Assembly: GCA_965221465.1 (NCBI GenBank)
Contig: OZ244892.1
Span: 2,790,001-2,854,000 of the forward strand
Length of the DNA: 64,000 nt
Reading direction: 5' to 3'
From: Azophilus sp965221465
GTDB taxonomy: Bacteria > Pseudomonadota > Gammaproteobacteria > Pseudomonadales > Azotimanducaceae
This document shows, piece after piece, positions 55,370 to 64,000 of this stretch; position 1 is the first letter of the stretch; every line of letters begins with the position of its first letter. Made by a program: the position numbers and the translations under genes. The notes beneath the pieces are model-generated. The model did no database searches. It was not told the origin of the DNA and saw only the letters and a program-made list of their open reading frames with translations.

Positions 55370-56215
55370 TCAGTGCATGAAGTTGAACATGCGCCGCCGG
55401 TACGCGTTGGCCAGCGCGTTGCCTTTGCCGAGTACGGTAAAGATGCGAATCATCGTCCTGCGGCCGATATCGTCGCGGAACGACCGGTCTGCCTGCAGAA
55501 TTGCCATCGCGTGTTCCAGGGCCGCCTCCGCATTGCCCGCGCTTGCCTCGGCGATGCTGAGCCGATAGCGCGTCTCCAGGTCGTCGGGGTTGGCGGCAAA
55601 CGCCGCCGCCGAGTCTTCCCTGGACGGCATGCCGGCGGCCTCCTCCGCAAGTTCCAGCCGGGTCTGCGGCCGGTCTCTGTCTTCGCTGTCTTCCGGAATG
55701 CCGGCGAGCGCCGCACGTGCGCCGTCGAGGTCTCCCTGGCGGACGAGCAGGTCGGCGAGTTCGACCCGGTACGCCATGTTGCCGGGCTCTTCCCCGATCG
55801 CCTGTCGGAGCAGGGCGAGCGCCCGGTCGAAATCGCCGGCTTCCAGCAGTTGGCCGATCTGCGCCCTGACCACTTCGCCGGAGGACATGGTCAAACCGTC
55901 GAGCAGCGACCTGAGCGCTTCCTCCGGCTGCGGGCCGTCGAGCTGCTGGACGACCTGCCCCTTGTCGACCACGCGGATGCTGGGCAGCGCCTGGACGCGC
56001 AGGTGCTGGGCTAGGGTCTGGTCCCTGGCGACATCGATCAGCCCGAGCACGACCTTGCCGCCGTATCCCCCGACGATGGCCTCGAGGCTGCGCCTGGCAT
56101 CCGCGGACGGTGGCACCTGTTCGGCCCAGAAGAGCAGCAGTACGGGCGTCGCCGCAGAACGATCGATCACGTCCGGCTGAAAGTTTTCCGGGGTTACGGC
56201 GAAAACGTGTTCCAA
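55370..56215 (-). CDS. cnoX: CnoX/YbbN-type thioredoxin-like co-chaperone
   Basis: 281 residues. An N-terminal thioredoxin fold in which the active site CxxC is replaced by WAEQVPPS (no cysteines), followed by about 170 residues of tetratricopeptide-like helices. This is the CnoX/YbbN layout, a chaperone that guards substrates during oxidative or bleach stress and hands them to DnaK or GroEL. The loss of CxxC makes redox activity unlikely. Confidence 0.85.
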   Translation of the reverse strand: MEHVFAVTPENFQPDVIDRSAATPVLLLFWAEQVPPSADARRSLEAIVGGYGGKVVLGLIDVARDQTLAQHLRVQALPSIRVVDKGQVVQQLDGPQPEEALRSLLDGLTMSSGEVVRAQIGQLLEAGDFDRALALLRQAIGEEPGNMAYRVELADLLVRQGDLDGARAALAGIPEDSEDRDRPQTRLELAEEAAGMPSREDSAAAFAANPDDLETRYRLSIAEASAGNAEAALEHAMAILQADRSFRDDIGRRTMIRIFTVLGKGNALANAYRRRMFNFMH

Positions 56216-56290
56216 TTCAGTGTCTCGACCTGTTCAGTTAATCGACCTTGCTCGACCGATCACGACGCGATGCCCGCCCACCGTCACCGA

Positions 56291-56365
56291 GCCCGGGCGT
56301 CGCGGGCGTCGCGGGCGTCGCGGGCGTCGCGGGCGTCGCGGGCGGCCCGGGCGTCGCGGGCGGCC
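56291..56365. repeat. 9-bp tandem microsatellite (GGGCGTCGC)n
   Basis: About five near-perfect GGGCGTCGC units followed by two variant units (GGGCGGCCC). It lies about 80 bp upstream of the cnoX start. Slippage-prone. The plus-strand frame through it gives only an Arg-Ala-Ser repeat and is not a gene. Confidence 0.85.
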
Positions 56366-56399
56366 AATTGTAAGGCGGGCATGGACGAACCGCGAGCCT

Positions 56400-56460
56400 G
56401 ACCCGCATCTGTCACCAACTTCCTGCTGCGGATGCCGATGCACTCTCGTAAGCGCGGCTG
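56400..56460. repeat. Family B repeat, one-ended copy 11
   Basis: CGCATCTGTCACCAACTTCC followed by GCGGATGCCGATGCACTC. Its opposite-strand end may be the piece at 56725-56770, with element A6 inserted between them. Confidence 0.65.
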
Positions 56461-56472
56461 CGTTTTCGGTAC

Positions 56473-56722
56473 GCGAGTTTCGAACCCGGCGCGCCGCGAC
56501 GATGACGCGCAAGGAACACCTGACAACCGCTGGGAGAGAACCGGTGTGCGGTGCGTGTATGCGGCGCTGTTAGGGCTCGCTCTGGCACCTATCGTAGCCG
56601 TAAGTGCCGCCGCCTGGTGCGCTGCATGCACGTACCGCATACCGATTCTCGGCGCCGGATCGAAGAAACGGTTCCTCACGTTAACGAATTCAATAAAATC
56701 AATCACTTGGAAAAAGTGTTCC
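56473..56722 (-). repeat. Family A hairpin element, copy A6
   Basis: Full copy in reverse orientation. The AT-rich end (AATAAAATCAATCACTTGG) is at the right. One arm starts GAGAACCGG and the other ends CGATTCTC, so pair 6 is a wobble on the plus strand here. It appears to split a family B element (ends at 56400 and 56770), which suggests A6 inserted into an older B copy. Confidence 0.8.
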
Positions 56723-56724
56723 GT

Positions 56725-56770
56725 GGAAGGGGTATCCCCCTCGCGACGAAAGTTGGTGACGGATGCGAGC
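56725..56770. repeat. Family B repeat, copy 12 (right end)
   Basis: GGGGTATCCCCCTCGCGACG followed by AAAGTTGGTGACGGATGCGA, the standard right end. It lies against the stop codon of the MBL hydrolase gene. Confidence 0.7.
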
Positions 56771-57558
56771 TAGACTCCGGCGGGGGCGCCGCTGTCGACG
56801 ACGGTCCAGGGGGAACCTTCGTTCTGGGTTGCGTATCGCAGCGACCGGACCCGGCCGCGCCGGCTGCCGAATGTCGCCTCGAGCAGGTCGGGACGATTGT
56901 TTTGCTCGCTGACGTGCCCGATCACGAGGTCGAGCGCCGGGTTTGCCACCGCATCGAGAAACTCGCCCGCCTGGCGATTGGAGAGATGTCCGAGGTCGCC
57001 GGCGATGCGCCGCTTCAGGCGCCCCGGATAACTGCCGTGCATCAGCATCTGCAGGTCGTGGTTGCTCTCCATCAGCAGGCCGCGGCATCCCTGATAGGTT
57101 TCGAGCACGTGCGGCGTGAGGCAACCGAGGTCCGACAGTACGCCGATGCGGCAGCCGCCCCGCGCGAAGACGAACTGAACGGGTTCCCGGGCATCGTGCG
57201 GCACGGTGACGGGTACGATTTCCACACCCTTCAGGCTGAACGCGTGGCCGCCCTGCACCGTACCCCCCATCGGCATGCGCTGCAGCACATCCGCGGCGAA
57301 GGACCTGAACGTCCCGTGGCTGGCGTAGACGGGTATGTCGTGCCTGGCGGCCAGCGCCGGCACGCCCGAGGCGTGGTCGGAATGCTCGTGGGTAACCAGA
57401 ATGGCATCGATGTTGGAGGGACGCACGCCAAGCCGCTCGAGGCGAATTTCGATCTGCCTCAAGGAGAAGCCGCAGTCGACGAGCAGCAGTGCCTCCCCCA
57501 TGCGCACGCAGGTGGCATTGCCCCGGCTGCCGCTGCCGAGGGATGCGAAGGCGTTCAA
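56770..57558 (-). CDS. MBL-fold metallo-hydrolase (YycJ/WalJ-like)
   Basis: 262 residues. The metal-binding motif is THEHSDH near residues 56-62, with further ligands in SDLG and GHVS. The N-terminal SLGSGSRGNATCVRMG is characteristic of the YycJ/WalJ group. It is the gene downstream of bamC, as in Pseudomonas, and overlaps it by 4 bp. A nuclease-like or phosphodiesterase role is suspected for relatives; the substrate is unknown. Confidence 0.88.
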   Translation of the reverse strand: MNAFASLGSGSRGNATCVRMGEALLLVDCGFSLRQIEIRLERLGVRPSNIDAILVTHEHSDHASGVPALAARHDIPVYASHGTFRSFAADVLQRMPMGGTVQGGHAFSLKGVEIVPVTVPHDAREPVQFVFARGGCRIGVLSDLGCLTPHVLETYQGCRGLLMESNHDLQMLMHGSYPGRLKRRIAGDLGHLSNRQAGEFLDAVANPALDLVIGHVSEQNNRPDLLEATFGSRRGRVRSLRYATQNEGSPWTVVDSGAPAGV

Positions 57559-58730
57559 CCGGCGTACTCGCGGATCAGCGTCAGCACCTGTTGCCTGTAA
57601 TCGTCCGAAACCGGTTCGCCGTTTGCGCCGTGGGCGGTAATTCCGTACTGCCGGTCGTTCTCTTCGCGAACCCGCAGCAGAATGTCCGCTGCCGATTCGC
57701 TGCGCGCCCCCCCGAAGGGATTGAGCCGGCGGAAGAAGCCGCGTCGTTCCTCCGTCACCGGGCCGGCGAAGGCTGCCTCCGGAACGTGGATGAGACAGGT
57801 TCCGGAGACGCGGTCGAGTTCGATGACGTCAACGGCGGCGGCGTCGAGCGCCTGGTCGAGGGTTGCCCAGGCCCGTTCGGAATCGAGGTAGAGCCACAGC
57901 ACCGGGTCTCCGGCCTCGTCCCGGCCGATCTCCGCCTTTTCCTGCCCGGCGATCTCGAAGGCCACCATGGATACGGTCTGCTCGGCCACCCGGGCGGCGA
58001 TGTAGGCGCCGAGTTCGTTCAGGAATTGCCGTTCCACCGCAACGAGATCGGAGCGGATGGGTTCCAGATCGGCGATCGCATCCGGATTGACGATCGCGCC
58101 GGCATCGCTCTGGTGCCTGACATGCAACTCCGAGGTGAGTTCGCGGATGCCCTGCTCCACCCTGAGCAGCAGCCGTTCGCGGCCATCGAAGCGCGCGCCC
58201 GGCTCTTCCGATCGGGCTTCGCGCAGCACCGCGCGCACCACATCCCGATAGGGTTCGTCGGCAATCGCCAGCCATTCGGTGGTGATGCGGCCGGCAGCCG
58301 GCGCTTCCGAACCGACGGCCACGCCATTATCGGCCAGGAACTGCTTCATCTTCGGCCACACCGTGGTCGGCGGTTCCGGCACCACCAGCCAGATGCGGTC
58401 GCCCAGGCGCTGAATGCGAATCTCGTCCCGGTTGTCGGAGGCGTAGATGGTGCCGGGAAGCGGCGGCCGCCCCGGATAGAATCGGGCGTTCTGTTGTTCC
58501 GGGATCACCGGAATCGGGAAGGGGTCTTCGAGGGTCTCGTCGAGATCTTCGGGGATGACCAGGCCGGGGCCCTGGCGGGCATCGATATAGTCGTCGGAAC
58601 GGTCGACGAAGAAACCCTTGTCGTCGGAGAACCAGCCGCAGCCCGCAATGAGCCAGACAATGAGCAGCAGGGCGCCGCAGCGGGCGGCGGGAGCCTTCGG
58701 CCATGGGGTGCGAGGGGATACCCGTTTCAT
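57555..58730 (-). CDS. bamC: Outer-membrane assembly lipoprotein BamC
   Basis: 391 residues. A lipoprotein signal with lipobox LIAGC (Cys31) is followed by the extended unstructured region that contacts BamD and two helix-grip domains (DRIWLVVPEPPTTVWPKMKQ). Part of the Bam complex inserting beta-barrel proteins. dapA-bamC order is standard in gammaproteobacteria. Element A7 begins at the base next to the start codon, so the leader and ribosome-binding site (GGAAAG) come from that element. Confidence 0.88.
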   Translation of the reverse strand: MKRVSPRTPWPKAPAARCGALLLIVWLIAGCGWFSDDKGFFVDRSDDYIDARQGPGLVIPEDLDETLEDPFPIPVIPEQQNARFYPGRPPLPGTIYASDNRDEIRIQRLGDRIWLVVPEPPTTVWPKMKQFLADNGVAVGSEAPAAGRITTEWLAIADEPYRDVVRAVLREARSEEPGARFDGRERLLLRVEQGIRELTSELHVRHQSDAGAIVNPDAIADLEPIRSDLVAVERQFLNELGAYIAARVAEQTVSMVAFEIAGQEKAEIGRDEAGDPVLWLYLDSERAWATLDQALDAAAVDVIELDRVSGTCLIHVPEAAFAGPVTEERRGFFRRLNPFGGARSESAADILLRVREENDRQYGITAHGANGEPVSDDYRQQVLTLIREYAG

Positions 58731-58980
58731 GGAAGAACTTTCCAAGTTATTGATTTTATTGAATTTTCGGACCGATGAAACCAAACCTTCGATCCGGCTC
58801 CGCGAACCGGTATGCGGTACGCGCATCCGGCACGCCAAGCGGACATGCTTACCGCTACGATGGGCGCAAGCACGAGCTTTAAAGGTGCCGGATACGCGCA
58901 CCGCACACCGGTTCTCTCCCAGCAGTTGGCGGGTGTTCCTTGCGCGTCGTCGTCCCGGCGCGCCGGGTTCGGAACTTTCA
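58731..58980 (+). repeat. Family A hairpin element, copy A7
   Basis: Full copy in + orientation, inserted exactly upstream of the bamC ATG and separating it from dapA. Arms like A2, with one extra mismatch at pair 2. The AT-rich end reads CCAAGTTATTGATTTTAT. The remaining bases to 59058 hold nothing recognised. Confidence 0.85.
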
Positions 58981-59058
58981 TGAAACGCATCTTCAAATAA
59001 TCGAGTTTAAAGCACTCACCGGCTGCCAGAACCGGATTGCAACTAGCGCGTTGCGGCT

Positions 59059-59940
<882 letters not shown>

Positions 59941-60052
59941 CGGTAAGGAATCCTGGTGGTCAAAAGAGCAAAACCCCACCCGGCCATTGCGTCAGCGTCG
60001 GGCCGGGACATCGCTGCATCGGTCGTTGGAATTGCTCGCACAGCGGACAATG

Positions 60053-60247
60053 TTACTCCAATTCCCAGCGCATGACGCTCTCGCTCGAGCGAAAGCCGGG
60101 GTCGGCCGGTACCTGCGCGACGTCAACGCGTTGCTGTTGCAGCGGGCACGCACCGTTCAGCTTCGCACTACCACAGCCGCCACAACAGCGACAGACTTGC
60201 GCGTACTCCCGCGGCGTGCAGATCGTGCTGTCAAACACGGCAGGCAC
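60053..60247 (-). CDS. Small cysteine-rich ORF
   Basis: 64 codons from a GTG at 60247, with cysteines clustered as STICTP, QVCRCCGGCG and GACPLQ. The frame lies between the perM-like gene and dapA in the same direction. No family recognised and no good ribosome-binding site, so coding status is uncertain. The 59941-60329 interval is otherwise empty. Confidence 0.3.
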   Translation of the reverse strand: MPAVFDSTICTPREYAQVCRCCGGCGSAKLNGACPLQQQRVDVAQVPADPGFRSSESVMRWELE

Positions 60248-60329
60248 GCGTTCTTGCCACGCGCACCCAGTGCATTCGCCACGCTTGCCGGCCCGGCCTG
60301 TTCGTTGACGAACAGGGAGAGGACCGGGG

Positions 60330-61397
60330 TCAGGGATCGGCGGCCGACTCCTCCGGCCAGGCGTGATAGATCGCCTTGACCAGGGTTGCCAGCGGGATGG
60401 CGAAGAATACGCCCCACACCCCCCACAGGCCGCCGAACACGAGCACGGCAACGATGATGGCAATGGGGTGCAGGTCTACCGCTTCCGAGAAGAGCAATGG
60501 CACCAGCACGTTGCCGTCCAGCGCCTGGATGACGAGATAGGCCCCGACAACCCAGGCCATCTCCCAGGACCAGCCGAACTGGATGATGGCCACCAGGACA
60601 ACCGGGATGGTCACCACCGCGGCGCCGACGAACGGAATCAGCACCGACACGCCAACCAGTACACTGAGCAGCAGCGAATAGTTCAGGCCGAGCAGGCTGA
60701 AGGTGACCCAGGTGACGGAACCGACGATCAGAATCTCGATGAACTTGCCGCGCACGTAGTTGGCGAGCTGCACGTTCATCTCGTCGCCAACCCGGTCGAT
60801 GAGGGACTTCTCGGCCGGTAGCAGCGACCGGAACCAGGCGAGCAGCCGCCGGCCGTCCTTCAGGAAGAAGAACACGGATATCGGCACCAGCACCAGATAG
60901 ATGAGCACCACCACCAGGGACGGCACATTGGTCACCAGACCCTGCAACGCGGCAGCGCTCAGGTTGCCGAGCTGACCGGCAGCGCCGTCGATCCAGACGG
61001 TGAGCTGCCCTTCGGTGACGAATTCCGGGAACGTGTCCGCCAGGCCCCGGGTCACCTCGCCGAGCCGCTCGAAGGTGTCGGGCAGGGACAATGCCAGGCT
61101 CTTCAGTTGTTGCCAGACCAGGGGCGCCAGGAACAACACCAGGGCGATGCCGCCGCCGAGGAAAAGCAGGAAGGCTACGTAAACGCCGACGGCGGTGGGC
61201 AGGCCCCAGCGCGCAAGCTGGTTGACGAGCCCCTGCAGCAGAAACGCCAGCACCAGGCCCGCCAGCACCGGGGCCAGCACGTCCCCGAGGAACAGCAGCA
61301 CCAGCAAACCGGCCACGAGCAGCACGACGAGGTAAATCGCTTCCTCGTCGGAAAAGTGCCGGTTCATCCAGCGATTGATGATTTCCAGGAAGCGCAA
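60330..61397 (-). CDS. PerM/AI-2E-family membrane protein
   Basis: 355 residues with about eight membrane helices, including the family-typical VPISVFFFLKDG and the C-terminal FGGLWGVWGVFFAIPLATLV. Members are annotated as AI-2 exporters or permeases, but transport function is established for few. Conserved neighbour of tusA and bepA in gammaproteobacteria. Confidence 0.88.
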   Translation of the reverse strand: MRFLEIINRWMNRHFSDEEAIYLVVLLVAGLLVLLFLGDVLAPVLAGLVLAFLLQGLVNQLARWGLPTAVGVYVAFLLFLGGGIALVLFLAPLVWQQLKSLALSLPDTFERLGEVTRGLADTFPEFVTEGQLTVWIDGAAGQLGNLSAAALQGLVTNVPSLVVVLIYLVLVPISVFFFLKDGRRLLAWFRSLLPAEKSLIDRVGDEMNVQLANYVRGKFIEILIVGSVTWVTFSLLGLNYSLLLSVLVGVSVLIPFVGAAVVTIPVVLVAIIQFGWSWEMAWVVGAYLVIQALDGNVLVPLLFSEAVDLHPIAIIVAVLVFGGLWGVWGVFFAIPLATLVKAIYHAWPEESAADP

Positions 61398-61410
61398 GTT
61401 CGCGGCCGGG

Positions 61411-61641
61411 CTATTTCTTTTCCAGGAGATAGCTGTAGGTGCCGCCGTTCTGAGACGACTCCAGCAGCTTGTGCCCGCTCTGTGCCGAGAACACCTCGAA
61501 ATCTCGAACCGAACCGGGGTCGGTGGCGTATACGCGCAGGCGTTCGCGGCTCGCCATGCCGTTCAGCGCCTTCTTGGCTTTCAACAACGGCATGGGGCAG
61601 TTGAGCCCCCTGGCATCGACTTCGGTGGCCTCTCCAGACAT
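61411..61641 (-). CDS. tusA: TusA-family sulfur carrier
   Basis: 76 residues. The active motif CPMP with Cys15 follows the first strand (VDARGLNCPMPLLKAKKAL). It accepts persulfide sulfur and passes it on, for example in tRNA thiolation or molybdenum-cofactor pathways. Both mnmH and mobA occur in this window, though a link is only conceptual. Confidence 0.92.
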   Translation of the reverse strand: MSGEATEVDARGLNCPMPLLKAKKALNGMASRERLRVYATDPGSVRDFEVFSAQSGHKLLESSQNGGTYSYLLEKK

Positions 61642-61812
61642 GGGCGGGAGTATGACACAACGCCGGTGCGTCGGACGTTTCGCCGACCGGCAGTTTCCAC
61701 CCCCGTCAGCGGCCCGACCGCGCTCCGTCCGGCCGGTCGAGTCGCAGACAGCGATGGTGGGAAGTGCGGCGTGGGGAGTATGATTGTCGGCATGAGCGCT
61801 TGCAGAGAAGTC

Positions 61813-63267
61813 ATGTGGCCCGCCTGGCGGATTCGGCACGTTCGCCGTGCCTGGCTGGTCGCCGCACTTGCCCTTTCGGCGGCTGCGCGTGCGGATGTCG
61901 CCGACGACCTGCCGGTGGTGGGGGACGCCTCCTCGCGGCTCATCTCGCCACAGCTCGAGCGGCAACTCGGCGAGAGCTTCCTGAAACAGGTGCACGCCGC
62001 ACTGCCGACTGTCGACGACCCCATTCTCAAATACTACGTGCAGCGCCAACTGGCCGGCCTGGTGCAGTACAGCGAATTGCGCGAGCCGATTCTCGCCACG
62101 GTGCTGATCGACAGCGAGCAGATCAACGCTTTCGCCGCGCCAGGCGGCATCGTCGGCATCAACCTCGGGCTCATGCTGCACGCCCGGGACGTGCACGAAT
62201 ATTCCAGCGTCGTCGCCCATGAACTCGCGCACCTGAGCCAGCGGCATTTTGCCCGCGGCATCGAAGAACAGCGGGCCCAGACCCTGCCGATGCTTGCCGG
62301 CATGATCGCGGCCATCATGATCGGGGCGCTCGGCGGCGGCGATGCCGGCATGGCGGCCATCTCGAGCGTGCAGGCCGCCACCCAGGCCGGTCAGTTGCGC
62401 TACAGCCGGGGGCGAGAGCAGGAGGCCGACCGCATCGGCCTGAACACCCTGGCCCGGGCCGACCTCGACCCCCGGGGCATGGGCCGAATGTTCGACCGCA
62501 TGGACCGCGCCTACCGTTTCACGCGCCGACCGCCGGAGTTTCTGCTGACCCATCCGCTGACCGAGAGCCGCATTGCGGATGCCCGCTCCCAGGCGATGCA
62601 GTACCCGCGCAAGCAGTATCCGGAATCGCTGGAATACCAGGCCATGCGGGCGCGGGCGCGGGTTCGTTTCGCAGATTCGCCGAAGGCGGCGGTTATCGAA
62701 TTCGAGAAGGAGGTGAAAGAAAACCCGGAAAGCTCCGGCGCCCGCTATGGCCTTTCCATGGCGCTCGCGGCCGCCGAACGCTTCGACGAAGCCATCCCGT
62801 TCGTCGACCAGGTCTATACCGACAACCCGCACAACATCCTGTTCATCGGCAGCCTCGCGGAGTTGCTGACCCGGGCCGGCGAGATCGACCGGGCCATCGG
62901 TTTACTGGAACGGGAACTGGCGGTCAATCCCCAGAACGCCGTCCTGTCGGTGCTCTATGCCGATGCGCTGGTGGCCAACCGGCAGTACGTGGCCGCCGAG
63001 GCGGTGCTGCAGCAGCAGAGTGCCGCGAACAAGGCCGACGTCGATGTCTGGTACGACCTCGCGGAGGTCTCCGGGCTTGCCGGCAACATCATCGGCGTGC
63101 ACCTGGCCCGCGCCGAGTTTTTCGAACTGCACGGCGCCTACCAGCGCACCATCCAGCATCTGCAGTACGCCCGCCGCCTCGCCAGCCGCAGCAACGAACC
63201 GCTCATGGCCCGCCTCGATCAGCGCATCAACGACATCCGCAACAAGATGCGCGAAGAGCGCTCCTGA
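61813..63267 (+). CDS. bepA: M48 metalloprotease BepA (periplasmic chaperone-protease)
   Basis: 484 residues. The start at 61813 is chosen because AGAGAAG precedes it and the signal peptide (RRAWLVAALALSAAARA) is then normal; ATG at 61780 or 61792 is possible. The zinc motif HELAH lies in VVAHELAHLSQRHFARG, and the third ligand is in REQEADRIG. A C-terminal tetratricopeptide region follows. BepA degrades or assists misassembled LptD and other outer-membrane proteins, fitting the neighbouring bamC. Confidence 0.9.
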   Translation: MWPAWRIRHVRRAWLVAALALSAAARADVADDLPVVGDASSRLISPQLERQLGESFLKQVHAALPTVDDPILKYYVQRQLAGLVQYSELREPILATVLIDSEQINAFAAPGGIVGINLGLMLHARDVHEYSSVVAHELAHLSQRHFARGIEEQRAQTLPMLAGMIAAIMIGALGGGDAGMAAISSVQAATQAGQLRYSRGREQEADRIGLNTLARADLDPRGMGRMFDRMDRAYRFTRRPPEFLLTHPLTESRIADARSQAMQYPRKQYPESLEYQAMRARARVRFADSPKAAVIEFEKEVKENPESSGARYGLSMALAAAERFDEAIPFVDQVYTDNPHNILFIGSLAELLTRAGEIDRAIGLLERELAVNPQNAVLSVLYADALVANRQYVAAEAVLQQQSAANKADVDVWYDLAEVSGLAGNIIGVHLARAEFFELHGAYQRTIQHLQYARRLASRSNEPLMARLDQRINDIRNKMREERS

Positions 63268-63277
63268 GCGGAGCGGA

Positions 63278-63667
63278 ATGGACGCGCTACGACTCGACAA
63301 GTGGCTGTGGGCGGCCCGTTTCTTTCGCACCCGCTCACAGGCCAAGGCCGCGGTGGAGCGCGGGCAGGTTCGCGTAAACGGCATCCGCAGCAAACCGGCA
63401 AAGGACCTGAAAACCGGCGACACGCTGTCAATCCGGCGAGGATTCCGGGAAGTCGCGGTCGAGGTCACCGCCCTGACGGACCGCCGGGGTAACGCGCAAG
63501 CCGCCGCCTTGCTCTACTCGGAACTCGCCCTGCCCTCGCAACAACGCGACGCCAACACGGCCCCGCTCGAAAACGCCGATGCCAGGCATCCTGCCCATAC
63601 CAGGCGCCCCACGAAGAAAGGACGCCGTCAACTCAGAAGATTGAAAGCCGGCGGAGCGCTGCCGTAG
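63278..63667 (+). CDS. hslR: Heat-shock protein 15 (S4-domain RNA-binding)
   Basis: 129 residues, 10 bp after bepA with GGAGCGG upstream. S4 domain RLDKWLWAARFFRTRSQAKA with a basic C-terminal tail (RRPTKKGRRQLRRLK). Hsp15 recycles 50S subunits that carry a nascent chain after premature dissociation. Confidence 0.9.
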   Translation: MDALRLDKWLWAARFFRTRSQAKAAVERGQVRVNGIRSKPAKDLKTGDTLSIRRGFREVAVEVTALTDRRGNAQAAALLYSELALPSQQRDANTAPLENADARHPAHTRRPTKKGRRQLRRLKAGGALP

Positions 63668-63883
63668 AGTCCTGCCCCGCAACACTGAACGACGAACACC
63701 GGGTTGATGCCTGATTCACGCCGTCCTCGAGGCTCTCTGCCACTGACGACTGGATTTCCCCCATCAAGAAGCGTTCCAACGGCGGAGACCAGGCGCTTGA
63801 AAGCGGATTCACTCGGTAGAACTTCTCCGCATAGCGATTAGAGATTGCGGCAGTTTCATGACGCCGCCGCAGGGGGGCGGCAG

Positions 63884-64000
63884 TCAGGATTTCGGGAAGT
63901 TCAGCATTCGTTCCAGGGGGATCATGGCGCGGCGGGCTGTTTCGGGGTCGACCAGGATTTCGTTCGCCTCCAGGCGCGTCGGGTCGCGCAGCACCTCGGC
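63884..64000 (-). CDS. nadA: Quinolinate synthase NadA, C-terminal fragment
   Basis: The last 38 codons of a leftward gene cut by the window edge, ending RRAMIPLERMLNFPKS. The segment NEILVDPETARRAMIPLERM matches the end of NadA, the iron-sulfur enzyme that makes quinolinate for NAD. nadA next to bepA is usual in pseudomonads and relatives. The gap 63668-63883 holds no recognised feature. Confidence 0.75.
   Translation of the reverse strand, partial: AEVLRDPTRLEANEILVDPETARRAMIPLERMLNFPKS

Noticed and set aside
56207..56401. Small plus-strand ORF with repeated Arg-Ala-Ser
   Set aside because: It is the translation of the 9-bp microsatellite; there is no other support.

Overview
The window reads as a chromosomal segment of a high-GC gammaproteobacterium. 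The main reason is the right end (about 55.4-64 kb), where cnoX-like, MBL hydrolase, bamC, dapA, perM-like, tusA, bepA, hslR and the 3' end of nadA lie together. That grouping is typical of Pseudomonas-type gammaproteobacteria (established knowledge of gene order, not searched here). Type II secretion genes, Dps and a cytochrome c'/b561 pair fit the same assignment. No rRNA, tRNA, CRISPR array, transposase or integrase was recognised.

Layout. 0.1-1.3 kb: PaaI-type thioesterase and a CoA-pyrophosphatase NUDIX gene. 1.4-9.8 kb: a leftward lipid-modification cluster (desaturase, FAD oxidoreductase, DUF1365, Cfa, second Cfa-like methyltransferase, sensor kinase), translationally coupled by 4-10 bp overlaps, followed by a response regulator and a DUF2878 gene. 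10.3-14.7 kb: msrA, a Sel1-repeat lipoprotein, mnmH and a LysR regulator. 15.0-16.1 kb: no protein gene, but two small-RNA candidates and nested repeats. 16.1-19.3 kb: a eukaryote-like ileS. 19.4-28.2 kb: an accessory, visibly AT-richer island of conflict and toxin-antitoxin genes in which toxin-side genes are deleted or absent while antitoxin-side genes stay open. 28.4-35.5 kb: three exported proteins. 35.7-39.6 kb: gspG, gspF and gspE. 40-43 kb: small membrane and coiled-coil proteins, cytochrome c' and b561. 43-55 kb: mobA, an MFS transporter, slipin-NfeD, two acyl-CoA ligases, dps under an OxyR-like site, and a glutamine-synthetase/amidotransferase pair. 55-64 kb: the conserved core block.

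The most unusual feature is the intergenic space. Family A is a dispersed element of about 250 bp with a 32-bp-armed hairpin. Its arms co-vary between copies, and most of the remaining mismatches become G-U wobbles if the RNA is read from one particular strand. In four of five full copies that strand leads into the start of a neighbouring gene. Family B is a variable-length element bounded by inverted CGCATCCGTCACCAACTT ends, with internal 45-bp tandem hairpin units (family C) in its longest forms. Family D is a short CGGCCGTCAAT motif repeat. Together they occupy most gaps longer than about 200 bp in the core regions and are nearly absent from the 19.4-28.4 kb island.
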